The notes beneath the pieces were generated by a model that saw nothing but the letters and a program-made list of their open reading frames with translations, had not been told where the DNA came from and did no database searches. 64,000 bases of DNA from Stratiolaelaps scimitus (Eukaryota; Arthropoda; Arachnida; Mesostigmata; Laelapidae), in contig JABWDB010000009.1 in NCBI GenBank assembly GCA_019614645.1, positions 4,941,501 through 5,005,500 of the forward strand, given 5' to 3'. Positions 50,022 through 61,900 of this stretch are shown one piece after another. A program made the position numbers and the translations under genes. Each line of letters begins with the position of its first letter. The stretch's first letter is position 1.

Positions 50022-53000
50022 GTAAGTGTACACCCGCAGCTAGCGTACGATGAATAATCACTAGATGGGATTACGATAATAGCAATAATCATGGAGGATG
50101 GTGACATTTTGTCAGCATCGATCATCAGCACATCAACCAGGAGGACAACCGTCTCTATCTCGCTGCTCCAAATAATTTGTGATGATACACGATGCGACGC
50201 CAACCACGAAAATGATGTGAGACCATATGAATTCATCAACGATTTGGCTATCAGCCGCTTACACGTGCAGGATGTCCTGGACAACAACTGCACAGAACGA
50301 CCAGTGGCTGCGCTACGTCGGGATCCTTGCGGCTCCTTCGGCTTCAGCTACGGCTGCCACTGGCTCCTCCCCATATGTTTCTGAAAACAATACAGCACAA
50401 GCTGTAGCAGCAGCAAAGTTAAAGAAGGTGAGAGAAAAGAGGAGACGTTGGCCAAGGGCCTATGAAGACTGGCGCCGTTTACGTTGTGTTGGCTGTGTTG
50501 ACCAAGCCGCCGGCCCGGCCCGGCCGCCGCTCGGAGCTCAGCCCTTTGAAAGTGGCGTACCGGGACCAAAGGGTATTATGACGCGGACAGGAGCGGGCGG
50601 AACAAGAACAGCAGTGGTAGCGGCAGCAACAGAGCAACACCCAACACCTACGAGAAACGAAAGACAAGGGACAAGCACAGGCAAACTACTAGGGCCCTCG
50701 GGACACAGAAGCGGCGGAGAAGCGAAGAACACGAAGGGGTTGGTCGGCAAAGAAGGCTGGATATGGGGTTAGCTCCCAACAGGGGTATACCAACATGACT
50801 GGATGTGGGGGTAGAGGGGGTCAGCGAGACTTCAGCGGAAGAAGGTTGGTGGGGAATCGTGGGGTACTGATCCAACAAGCCTAGCTGCTAGCGGATGAAG
50901 GGCGCGAAGAGACTACCATTCTGTTAGGAGGATAAAATTGCGTCATGTAACAACAAGCTCAGGCGAGCTGACGAGCTCAGCCAGGCATACGGAATACACT
51001 CGAGTCGCGGTCGAGGCGGATCACCAGTCAGACGGTTGCAGCAAGGCCAGAAGAGGCCTGCATAGTAGGACCGTCGAGAGAACTGGCAGCAGGGTGTCTT
51101 GAAGAGCACCATAACGCGTCATATAAAGAGGCATATTTCCTTTGCAAGCATGAGAGCATGTCAACAATTTTTCAACGAAGGAAGCTGGCTCGAGTCGCCG
51201 GCCCTGGTTGGAGAGCTGACATAGGAAATAATGAACACTCGGGTGTCGACAGTGAGGCCAAGCAGTCAGACTAGGAAAGTTAATTTTGGATTGACTGGCT
51301 GGATCCCTTTCACTAATTTGACTTGGGACAGAAATGTCTTTGCAGCCTGTTGCACTCGCGAACCCTAGTTACCAAATAGCCAATAACAAATACAACATGT
51401 ATCGTCGCCTGCAGTTGTTGGTTTCGTGAATACAATACGCCTACACGCCGAAGTCTATAGGGTATTATAACCCCAGAGACTCTCTTCTCCTAACGGACAT
51501 CTTGAGGCTATAACAGTCACTTCGAAGATGACTCTGAGGGAATTGTACTACGGTGTACACCAGTGAAAAAGCGGCTCAGATTCTAGCCCTGACATATATT
51601 TATTAACTAATCTAGGATGACTCATGACTTAAGGTTATGAAGCGTACTTGTCAATACTGGTGATGTCTAAAAGTTCATAGTTCCACCTCTAGGAAGTAAG
51701 AAAAAGTGGGCAATAATTAACTCATACCCCTTTAGTCTTCTCTCAGGCTGATATTAACTCACTACCCAATTATATATTTGACCGACGTGATCAGAATTGC
51801 ACGTTTCATTCTCTGTTGTCTTTTTGAAAATTTCAAAATATAGGTAGATTCTCGCCCCGGGTCATAACCAGTGTTTCCGGAGGCGTTGGTGCTGTCATTC
51901 CCTATAACTATTAAGCATATGTATTCATCCGCTGGCGGGGTACAGTTGTCTTTTAGTGTCCTCGCCCTGCACAGTTTGTCTTTTGTCGATGTCTCAAAAG
52001 GACCATTTGAGTAAACCCAGCAAAATATATTCACAATATATTCATATATTAAGTGTAGTCGCCTAGGGCGACAGAAGTAGCAGAGCAGAGCCATGCGCAG
52101 CCATCTACAGAGATGGCCTGCGCTGAGCAGCCCTTGCCACTCTGACAACGAGCAAAGGATCGATGAACGTTCGTTACGACATAAAACCTGAGCCACAAAT
52201 GGCAGCCTGGTCCGCTATCCTTCGGCTGGTTGTTTTCGGCCCCTTTCAGCTGCTATTGCCTAAGAGCTTCCCTAATGCGCTTCGCTCCGTCTTTGCCTTC
52301 ATTTCTCTGCTCAGTTTTGTCGGCCGCTTTTGGGGGTGGATCCTGTCGAGCTCTCGACCTAGCGTCGTTAAGCCTATTTCCGGTTAGCCTGCTGCCAGAG
52401 GTCAAGCAGGTGTTCCGATGCGGGTGCTCTCGTTCATTGGCACCGGGTCGTCCTGCGCTACCGTTTGCTCATTCCAACTCGGGGAACAGCCTCATTCTCT
52501 ATCGCTGCTCGTCGTCGTCGTCGTTGTTCTCATCTTAGCTGGCCACAAGCGGAGAATCAACGAGTCGCCTGCACCGAGCGTTTGGCCCACGTTTTCCAGG
52601 GCGCAAGCGACGCCTTCGATTGCTTCGTCCGGTGGTAAGCTGTCTCGCCAATAGCTTCTCTAGCGGGTTCGAGGTGTAAAAGCAGCCATAAGCCCGGCAG
52701 GGGTCGCTCGCCGAGAGGCACGTTGAGAGAAGTGTACTCCACGGAATCGCGGAGATGCAAGGTGCACGCCGGGGTCTGGCGGCTGGGAGCAATGCGATAG
52801 GGCCACAGTCGTCAGGCTGAGAGACGTATGATAGCTGCCACACGGCGCCTACTGCCCGCCATCCAATGCTTACCCATCGACCCACGCATCGACGCGCACA
52901 CACACACATACACCCACATAGAGATTCGTCACACCTCACTGAAGCAGTGGCATATCGTCGTTCCAGCAGCAGCAGCGTCCTCGTCGCTTACTACCTGCAG

Positions 53001-53351
53001 ATGCTGGCCGATGTTCTGTTCCACCCATCGTAAGGTCTCAAAACGACGCCCGACGCGACCGGGCTGGAGGATGAACGGGGAGTGAGTTGTAGCAGGCAGG
53101 CGGGCAATGTCGCCTAGAAGCACAATGGGCACAGCTGGCACTGTCATTTGATTTGAAACAAGGAGCGAGTCACCCTCACGATGGCACGACTGGCTCTGCC
53201 CGCTTGCCTGAACGGCAAAGACGCACGTTTTCGCCTTGCTGCAGTAGCGCCAGCCAGCCAGCCAGCAGCATGCAACGTCAGTCGCCTCCGGGCCGATCAG
53301 GACCGCCACCCGCTACTCATGTAGAGGCGCTAGGACTCCTATAGCAGAAGT

Positions 53352-53368
53352 AGCAGCAGCAGCAGCAG
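53352..53368 (+). repeat. (AGC)n trinucleotide repeat
   Basis: Five AGC units plus AG in the large Dscam intron, followed by CCG and CAG units. Confidence 0.88.
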
Positions 53369-53818
53369 TAACAGCCGCCGCCGCAGCAGCAGGCTGGCTC
53401 GCTTTGCAGCATCTCTGAACGTCGGCGCGGCTCCTGTTTGTACTCATACACATACAACGCGTCGGCATCAGCGAGCCGTCATTCTCATGCTACGCCACGA
53501 TTGATGCCAATTCCGAACTGATTTCGTCGCTGTCGGCTTGGCATCGTCGTCGGTTGCTGGTGTGCAAACGGCGGGTGGAACTATCCGGCAGATGAGATGT
53601 GGGTTGAGGTGCTGCAGACGGGGCGGCAGGGTTTTCGCTCAGGACAGCAAGCGTCTGGTGCTGGTGGGATCGACGGTCGGCGTTTGGGGAAAACGGTAGG
53701 ATGGCAATGCGGCAATGTTTTGCCGTGTCACCACCATTCGTTCCGAGGTGGCGATGTGGTAAGGAGGGCTTGTTGTCGGTTAAGGTTGTGCACGAGGTTA
53801 GTGAGTGATTCGGCACTT

Positions 53819-53836
53819 AGCAGCAGCAGCAGCAGC
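53819..53836 (+). repeat. (AGC)6 trinucleotide repeat
   Basis: Six AGC units followed by degenerate CAA/CAG units in the large Dscam intron. Confidence 0.88.
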
Positions 53837-54225
53837 ATCAACAGCAACAATGGCAGCGGTTACAGAAGTGCAGGTTCCCTACGGCGGTGATAAGCCTGCT
53901 TCAACGGGCGAAGCGGCCAGTCGACAACTGACACTGGTAGAAACGGGAAGCTACCACCGCGCGCAGATGGAGGCGCAAGGGGAGAGATTTCGTCAGGAGG
54001 TTTCGTCGACCGCGCTAACTCTCCACACAGTCTTCGTCGCTGTTCGTTTCGTATAGCCACCGATGACTGCTCTCTTTCTCTCTTCAAAGTTTACTTTTTG
54101 AACAGAGCCCCCTCGCGATTGCATTATAGGTTCGACTCGCTCGCTCCCTCTCTCTCTCCTTCCTTCTCTGCATTGTTGCTCTCTTTATTTTGCTTGCTTT
54201 GCTCCAATGACGTCGCTTACAGGCG

Positions 54226-54517
54226 CATGGAAACACAGACAGACACAAACATCACTGCCATACTCGCCTCTAATATCTTTTATCATTATCGGCATCAGCA
54301 TAATACACATATCGAATCTGAGGCGTTTGTAGCAATCGGTTCGTATAACTCACCAAACAGCGGCAACGTAGCCGATCTCCTGAGAGTGTTAACTTTAATG
54401 AATAGAACAGTATCTAATGCGGTCAGCGTTCGCGTCGAGATTGCCGCTAAAGAGGTGTCCAGCATGGCATGTAACATTAAGGCCTACTCTTGCGAGGACA
54501 AAATCACAGCCCTATAA
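54226..54517 (+). CDS. Unrecognised open frame inside the large Dscam intron
   Basis: A + strand frame is open from 54098. Reading from the ATG at about 54226 it encodes METQTDTNITAIL..., a hydrophilic protein ending CEDKITAL. The - strand is open too (54295-54477). A small hairpin begins just before the stop codon (54511-54550). I recognise no domain; it could be a degraded transposon fragment or chance. Confidence 0.1.
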
Positions 54518-54550
54518 TATACATGTGAAAAATCACATGTATTATATTAT
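54511..54550. repeat. AT-rich hairpin
   Basis: The arm ATACATGTGA (54519-54528), a four-base AAAA loop and its reverse complement (54533-54542) form the core. AT-rich flanks allow further pairing with one bulge. It lies at the end of an unrecognised open frame in the large intron. Confidence 0.7.
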
Positions 54551-56679
54551 ACAGATTCGGATTCGTTCGAAGCAATGTGATGTAGCCCGTGACGAGGCTC
54601 TCTTTTCCTACTGGCGTCTGTTGAATCCTAGTCTCTGTCTCACCGTGCCCTCCTTGAGCTTGGCCGCTACGGCCGCCGACCGAAGTGGACCCCTCCACAA
54701 CTAGAACAATAAGCGAATCTAACGTGCGTTTCTCGCTCCTCCTCTCGCCCCCTTCTCTCTGTCTCTCTCTACGTCTCGTTAGACACTCCCCTTGGGCGAG
54801 CGATTCCCTGGCGCTAGCGCATTCTCTATAGCGAACGTTGTTTTTTTATTGAGATGTGAAGTCCTGCAGAATCGGTCTGCGCAGTGCCGGCTCCCAAACA
54901 ACCCCAGCATCCTGCGTGGCTGTGGGAACTGTGCGGATCCAGCGGCCGCAAGCACTGGTGGTGAGGCTCTGCAGCTAGCTAGCGAATGACAGCAGCACAG
55001 GCGAGTTGGAGTGGACGGGCGTGGCAGAAGATCCGCTGCATGGGCCACCATCGCCACTCCCCTCATGCTACCGCGAGCATAAACGTTGGAAGGCCTTTTT
55101 CCCTGCAGCTGCTGCTCCCTGGCGTCCCAGAAAAAGAAGGAAGTCAGCCGACGAGCAACGACGGAGAGTTTTGGCGCCGGGTGTCGACGTCGAGGTCTGA
55201 AACTGCGATAGATACTGAACGAGATACTTTGAAGGCGCAATCGCGGTTGGGAGTGAGAACGAGACAGACAAGAACACGGGTAAAATCGCGGGAATTGAAC
55301 ATCGGCGAGGGGGGTCAAAAGGGGACGCGATCAGGGGTAGTGCCACGTTCAGAACAGGCAAACCAAGCGGCAGGAAGCGCACTCTGGCGCTAGCTAGGTG
55401 AAAGCACACGACAGAATTCACACGAGATTGCGTGAAGCAAGCGGCAGCGGCGACGGAGGCGCATGCCCCCACGGTGTGGCCACCAAGTTGTCCGGCCTTT
55501 CGTTCGTTAGACACGAATGCCTGCGTTGTTACACATCGTTCTCGCTCCTACATGGCGTCAAAATCCCTTGTACGGCTCAAATCGCTTCCGGTGCAGTTCC
55601 CCGCGAGGTGGTCGTTCTGAGGAGCGCATGGTAGCGCCACCCGCTCAATTTTTCCTGGCCCGTCTCCTCGGCGAGTTTCTTGCTCTCCCTCTCTCTATCT
55701 CTCTTTGCTGTCTTGTTCTATGCCTCTCGTAGCTCTAAGAGAAGGAAAAATAATAAGCGGGCTCTAATTTATTTTTAATTCGCGAATTCACGACAGCCCG
55801 ACAATACTGTCGTGCATCAGCCAGCGAGCGCCTTTGTTTAAGTCCGCTCGGGATAGGAACGGAGGCACGGAGAAGTGTGCCTTGTATGCTATCCCGTGCA
55901 ATATCCGTAAATGCACTCCCCCGTGCATGCGCCGTCACGAGAAAGCGGGCGAGCACACGTATCTAAATGAGAGTTCTGCCACGATCATCGCAACAACAAC
56001 CACTACACGTCACTTCGCAACCCCCAAAGCCCCAACCCCCAACTGCCGGATCGCCCCCTCCCTATTCACGCTCCTCGGGCCATGCCATTGAGCTCACAGG
56101 GGCGCAACACAGGATGCTTGAAGCTCATGAGCAGGAGGTGGCGAGTACCGCACAGTGGCCAAAAGCCCGCAGGATTGTTCAAACTGGTGTATGAAGACAT
56201 TCCTATAGCCAGCCAAACACATAATAATTCATGTATTTGCCTTATCCTGCGCTCTCGTACAATAGTGCCTCATGATGCTGTATTTACGGTGGGTGAGTGA
56301 GTGCAAGCGGAAGAGCGCGGGAGGTATGCCCGTCTCGGAGGATAACAAAGGCAAATGAATGGGCTTTGCCGACGGACTCCGTGTGGGGAGAGTCCTCTGC
56401 ATGATCGCCGGGTGCTTTCTTAGAACAGTTTCCCTCGAGTGTGCAACGGATAACGGTTCAGGTTCGTTTGGATATCATTATTAACTGTTACAGTTATTTA
56501 TTGATGAATGACTCGCCCCACGTTCTTTATACGTTTATGATAAAAAATCCGCATGGATTTGAATATAGCTTGTATTTCAACAAGGACCTAGGACCAACAA
56601 CAAGGAAAATCCCAGTTGGCTCACTGCTATAAGATTGCCACTACATTGTACAAATACGATAATCAAATCTTGGGTAACT

Positions 56680-56883
56680 ATGAAGTCATTGCGCGTCTTA
56701 CTTCAAAGTGAACTTGTTGCATGTGGCGATCTCTTTCGATCTCTCAAAACCAAAAATGCCCAGTATTTTCATGTGAAGTATTCGTCTTTACCTCCATACG
56801 ATAAAACAAACACTAATTTATTTAAATCAAGACGTCGTACAATCGTTAATTCTATCGGTGGTCGTTTCCTCAAGATGGCTTAA
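56680..56883 (+). CDS. Unrecognised AT-rich open frame in the large Dscam intron
   Basis: From the ATG at 56680 this is a 67-codon frame (MKSLRVLLQSELVACG ... GGRFLKMA); without requiring ATG it is open from 56635. Codon choice is AT-rich, unlike exons A-C and unlike most flanking frames. A different frame just upstream (56441-56632) has a similar AT-rich, tyrosine- and asparagine-rich make-up, as if a single coding segment had been broken by a frameshift. No family is recognised. A decayed mobile or foreign insertion is the most natural reading, but this is inference. Confidence 0.15.
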   Translation: MKSLRVLLQSELVACGDLFRSLKTKNAQYFHVKYSSLPPYDKTNTNLFKSRRRTIVNSIGGRFLKMA

Positions 56884-57868
56884 TCTGCAACGATCCTCGT
56901 ATGTCCTTTTGACCAGACACATTCAAGAGCATATATACCATGAGCGTATTCATAGTGGCCATGTCGGTCTGCCCTCAGGGGTATGGCTCTCGGAATTGTA
57001 GTTCCAGCACAAGCAAGGTCCCGTAGATAGAACATTCAGGGCGAGTCCAGGGTGAAAGTCAGTGGGGATCGCAACTCCACCAGCCACCCCTTTTACCTCT
57101 TCGGTATTAGAGGTGACCTGTCCCCCAGAGCCCTCTCTTGCCCAACGCTTGGCGTCGTGGATGGCAGCACACTCACTGACCGCTCACTGAGCCTTGTAAT
57201 AATACCTTGCTGGTCGGCCTCACACTAAGTCCGGCTTCGCTTAACTCTCTTCTGCCTTCCCCCTTTTTCCTTGATAATTTCCCAGAAGTCTCCCCACCCA
57301 TGCATCGACCCTAATAAGGCATAATTGCCAGTGGCCCTACCATACTCAATACTGCCTCTAGGGGAGTCGTCGTTGCCGACGTTGGATCCCTGTGACCCCA
57401 AGCTGATCCAGTCAGATACGTACAAAGCAGGCACGACTTTTCCTTGCCGCCGCCGCAGTTCTGCGCCAAGTTTGCGAGCCAAAACCTTGCTGAAATTCTA
57501 GGCACGCCGCCACAAGGTTTCTCGAAGACACAAGGAAGAACTGAGTTCAGTCGATACCTTCAGGACCTCCATTCAGAACGCCCCTCAAAAGCCCCAAAGA
57601 CCCCAGCGGCTACGGAAAGGCAATGGCAGCGGCAATGACGAGACCAAGAAGACGACGCGTTCGAAAAGCAGCCAGCAAGCAAGCCGTCGCCGTCAGCCTC
57701 GAGTCGTGCCCAAGGCGAAGCAGAGAGACGTGCATTATTCATCATAGCAGCCTGCTGATAATCATTCAGTCGTCATCGAATTTACCCCGATCCGCCGGCT
57801 CAGTGCGCTTGCTACCTCAGGCCGTGCTTCACCTTGAAGATCACTGACGATCCCAACATAGTTTGAAA

Positions 57869-57903
57869 AGTGTAGCTTGTGCTTCCGTCGCACAAGCTAC
57901 ACT
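57869..57903. repeat. Perfect 14-bp inverted repeat with 7-nt loop
   Basis: The arm AGTGTAGCTTGTGC (57869-57882), a seven-base spacer and the exact reverse complement (57890-57903) lie in the large Dscam intron. No T-run follows that would suggest a polymerase III end, and no coding sequence adjoins. Confidence 0.85.
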
Positions 57904-60569
57904 ACTCTCCCAGATACCGAGGCATACCTCTGACCCCCCTCGATCGCCCGCGCCCTAGGCACGCGCACAGCAGCTGGTAATTAACGCGCTGGCACTTCTC
58001 CCCCACGCCCCCCGATGACGGCAACGACTATAGCGAGCGACGAATTTGCGGCAGCTTCAATCAGGCAGGAAGCGACTACACAAGGGCCCGCCGCCGATGA
58101 CTCTGCCTCTCGACTCTGGTTGGGTGCCGATGACGTGCTAGTTCTAATAACAGCCTCTTCCAGCATTGGCTATGCTCTGCTCGAGCTTGTCTAACGGGCC
58201 AAACGGGCGACAAACCGCGTCCCCAGCACAGCAGGCTTGACTCTGCCCCCACTCAATGAACTGTCTCGACACGAGTCTGTGATTGCCAGTGCTCAACTTT
58301 CCGAAGAAGGATGAAGCGCACGAGAACGTCGAGCCGGCGGAACTGTCGGCCTACTCGTTACATCGACACGAAAGGGAGATTTTCGCCGCTCAAGTCTGTC
58401 TGCTATTCAGCTGTCAATCGCGCGGAGTTGACCCGAGCGCGAGGCTGTCCTGTTACAGGACAACTCTGACTATCGGGCAGATGTTTCCTGAAGATGACGG
58501 CAGAAAACAGCATGTGTCCCATTGAAAGTTTCAAAACCACTGAAAGGATACACAGGTTGTATGTTTGTAGGAGTGTAAAATCAAATGGTTCTTCAATAAA
58601 CTGTGAATTTTCATATGGTCGTGATATACTGATCTAATGTTAAGTACCGAATAATTCTGTTGACTAGACTGAGTCGAGTCGAGGTCCGGCCGAGGCACGG
58701 AACAAAACTTTACAACAATACGATTTTACTCAGAAAATTGCGTATAATTACAGCGAACAGAAGCTCCGTTTACCGATTAAGTCATAATTCCGTAAATTGT
58801 TTTCGTTAGAAACTGAGATGAGATGTTTTGTCGCCGGAGTCTAGAAATACGAAACTTTTAGTATCATCGTGTCGTACCTCAAAATTCGCAGATACGCAAA
58901 TGCGTTTACTCGCAGTTTACCAGTGTAAGATCCGTGTAAATGAAACGGATCAGGAAGACAGTTCATAGTGACGGCACATGTATGCCTCGTCTGGCCGAAC
59001 AGGGCCGAAAAATCCCCGATTTATTCGATGATTTATCTGATCCGCCGATTGGCCTCTATCTGCACAAATCGTTGACCATGTCAACTCAGCGAGGTTTACC
59101 GATGACGAGTTTATAGATGTGGGCGAGACACATCCATTAGAGAGGACCACCCAGCCGTGTTCTAATAACCAATAAATAGAGGAAGGGGATTAGTGCAGCT
59201 TAAGGAACAGCTGCAAAGTGACACCATCTCGAAACGGCCGGCCTCTGGACCCCTTGTGACGATATGATGGACCTGCTATACCCACGTTTATATTTCACCT
59301 GGCCTAATTGTAGGAACGTAAGGGATGACAACGCCGGCTGTGGATTGGAAATTGTCATATTTAGGATGGGCATAATTATGGGGATCGTTTCAAACCGACG
59401 TGTTTTCGAAGTAGAACACATCGCTGCTCTCCGTTTGCGATGAACGGCAAAAGAGGACAGTATTTGTTGATAGCATCGGTTATCATACCTTGAGTTGTCT
59501 CGACAAGAGACTGGATGAGCTTTCGTTAAGAGATTAGAGAATACCCACCCTGGTATCAGTGTATAATACTATTTTCTTTAAACCTACTTACAATTTCACA
59601 CAGCAGCGTGTTGCCTTAACTGGCTCTCTTTTGCAGTCGGCTCTCTTCTGGCTGGGATCTCCAGTCCTTTAGCCCCTCCGACATACAAACGTTGAACAAA
59701 ACAGCTCGGTGTTCAAGATGCGAGGCCAGAGGAGCCCTACCCACGAAAGCTTGCCTGCTCGAACCGCTAAAGTAGGAGTTAGATCTGAATCCCCAAAAGT
59801 GTGCGCACCGTCCTTCCGATCACTTCGTAGGAGCCACGGTTGCCGTTGGCTCCACTACAACTGGCTCTACTACTATTACTTCGGGTGCCCTTACCGCTAC
59901 TGCCGCTAGCCACTGCTACTAGTCACACTAGCTACTCACTTGCGGGGACTCGCTGGAGCTCACTGGCGCCCCTTTCGTGTGGGATCGACTTTTCTCCTTC
60001 TTCCCGAGCTGCCTTCTCACCGTTCTTACCTTCTCTCTCGCCTTTTCTGTCTGCCCCGATCCTGCGAAGAGAAGCCCTTCGGGATATCCTGCGGCTACCC
60101 GCCGCTTGCTACTTACCTTCAATCTCCCGACTATGCGTTCCCCCGTTTTCCCTCGCCTCTATCTCTTCTAAGCGATGTGGCAGGATCTGAACTGTTCCTC
60201 TGGGCGTAGGCTGCCCTTACCAGCCCTTAAGAGCCTTTGGTCCGCGGCAGTGGAGAACTACGCCGAACTGATCCCCACTTCCAGTGGGTCACTTACCAGT
60301 GAGCCGTCGACCTCAACTGAGAGAATTTAGTGGGAAGACGGGGTCTGTCGGGAAGCGTTGATTGGCCGAATTGAACCAAGACCGACTGGCCAGATGGCTA
60401 TAGGGTGCAATTGTCGAATTTTGGGAAGACGGCACGAACCGAAGGGCGGGGAACTCCTAGACCCTCGATTGCGGCTACGGGGGTGTCAGCTGAACAGCAC
60501 CTACCATGTGATATGTGTGTAAGTGCGTGAAAGTGATAGACAGATATACACCGGCCCGCAGCAGGCGCT

Positions 60570-60881
60570 ATGGACGGCGGTGGAGAGAATGCTGCGAACG
60601 ACGCTATATTGCCGTACATTGCCTGTAAAAGTCGTACACTTGGGGCTGGCTCAAGAACTAGCAGAGTGAATCGCTTGATGACTATCCAAGCCCATTGGGG
60701 AGATGAGGCCCGCACGGTGGAGTTGGACAACGCCGAAACTGTTCACAAGAACGAGATGTGGAAGGAGAGCAAAAAAAGGGCAGACGGAGAGATGGCGAGA
60801 GAGCGAATGAGAGAAAGTGAGTCAAGGGCACTGGGGCGTATACAGTTGCGCATGACAGAGCCTATGCCCCCCGCGTCATGA
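60570..60881 (+). CDS. Unrecognised open frame near the 3' end of the large Dscam intron
   Basis: This ATG-initiated frame of 103 codons has a charged C-terminal half rich in Glu, Arg and Lys (KESKKRADGEMARERMRES). That composition could form a helix but also arises from purine-rich DNA. No domain, signal peptide or splice site is evident. The purine-rich stretch around 60,740-60,830 probably explains it. Confidence 0.1.
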   Translation: MDGGGENAANDAILPYIACKSRTLGAGSRTSRVNRLMTIQAHWGDEARTVELDNAETVHKNEMWKESKKRADGEMARERMRESESRALGRIQLRMTEPMPPAS

Positions 60882-60931
60882 TGGTGAATAGACGCCCACG
60901 GCGTTCGGGTATATCCATCCGCTACCCCCTT

Positions 60932-60943
60932 CCCCCCCCCCCC
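60932..60943 (+). repeat. C12 homopolymer
   Basis: Twelve consecutive C residues in the large Dscam intron. Confidence 0.9.
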
Positions 60944-61728
60944 GATCGTAGAGCACAGCGGCGTCGGGCTTCACGCGCAAAGCAGCTATTAGACGTTGCG
61001 ACCCTGCACGCCGTTCGCGAGGTGATGGCGCCGTTCTGCGCCGGTGGCGATTACACAACCAGAATTAGATGACACCTGCACATTCCGTCACCCTCCATTT
61101 CACCTCGAGTGATTCTGCGCGCCACACGAGTGGCAGATGGGGCACACATTGCCAGCTGAGTCGAGCCCAACAGAGCACTGAACAGTGAACGTGAAAGGGG
61201 AATAGAAAGACAACATACACGGGTGCCGCGCCGCCTCTCCCATAAAACTCTCTCTCTAGCTCTCTCCTCGTGTTCCTCTGCCTTCCGGTGCTCCGGGGCC
61301 CAGGATACCCGTGGAGGAGATGTCGCAGTTAGGTGTAGAGAAAGTGCGACCCATGACGTCAGCATGTACATATTTGACACATCCCCATGAACTCGGAGAC
61401 ACTCGCTGACACAGAAACTGCAAACATTCACAGCACATATAATATATAGTCTACTTGCAGAGACATGGACAGATATACTCACGGGCATTTGCGACCGCGC
61501 AGTGGGTAATTAACAACGGCTAACTTTATAATTAATTTGTCGTCTCCTCGCCGAGTCTGTCGAGCTCCGAGTGCTCCAGTGCTAGGCTGGGGATGCGTTG
61601 ATGATATGTATGTCTGGCGTTTTACAATCGCAACCGGCCAATACAAATGCTTACGCTGAACTGAGTACGAGCTAAACGATGATGTGCGAGCGAAGCCGAT
61701 TGTTGAACGGGTCCACATAGGAAACTTC

Positions 61729-61750
61729 TATATATATATATATATATATA
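61729..61750. repeat. (TA)11 microsatellite upstream of exon C
   Basis: A 22-bp TA run ending 150 bp before exon C; the first of a pair. Confidence 0.95.
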
Positions 61751-61806
61751 CTCCCCTACATCTCGATCTACTCTTGTACTCTAACCCATTCCATACTATC
61801 TCATCT

Positions 61807-61810
<4 letters not shown>

Positions 61811-61848
<38 letters not shown>
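61811..61848. repeat. (TA)19 microsatellite upstream of exon C
   Basis: A 38-bp TA run ending 52 bp before the first base of exon C, in the region where a branch point would be expected to lie nearby. Confidence 0.95.
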
Positions 61849-61850
<2 letters not shown>

Positions 61851-61900
61851 GATGTATTATAATAGCTGTGGCATAACAAAACTCATGCTTGACTTTGCAG

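Larger units (their letters stand above)
50022..61900 (+). other. Large intron inside the Ig2 domain
   Basis: This phase-1 intron of 11,879 bp separates the two halves of Ig2. In insect Dscam1 the corresponding region holds the array of alternative exons. Reading the frames here, I found no second copy of the exon B signature (IRGNTAxLRC ... W) with flanking splice sites. The intron contains CAG repeats (53352-53368, 53819-53836), two short hairpins (54511-54550, 57869-57903), an AT-rich island with open frames (56441-56883), poly-C at 60932-60943, and (TA)n tracts just before its 3' end. Confidence 0.8.

Noticed and set aside
50091..50384. Frame just after exon B with an Ig-like F-strand look (LAISRLHVQDVLDNNC)
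   Set aside because: No acceptor and donor bracket it in the required phase, the Tyr before the Cys is missing, and the resemblance covers only a few residues.
52418..52654. Frame with a valine-rich membrane-like segment followed by a GTAAGC
   Set aside because: The valine run comes from a GTC trinucleotide repeat and the frame continues through the donor; no homology.
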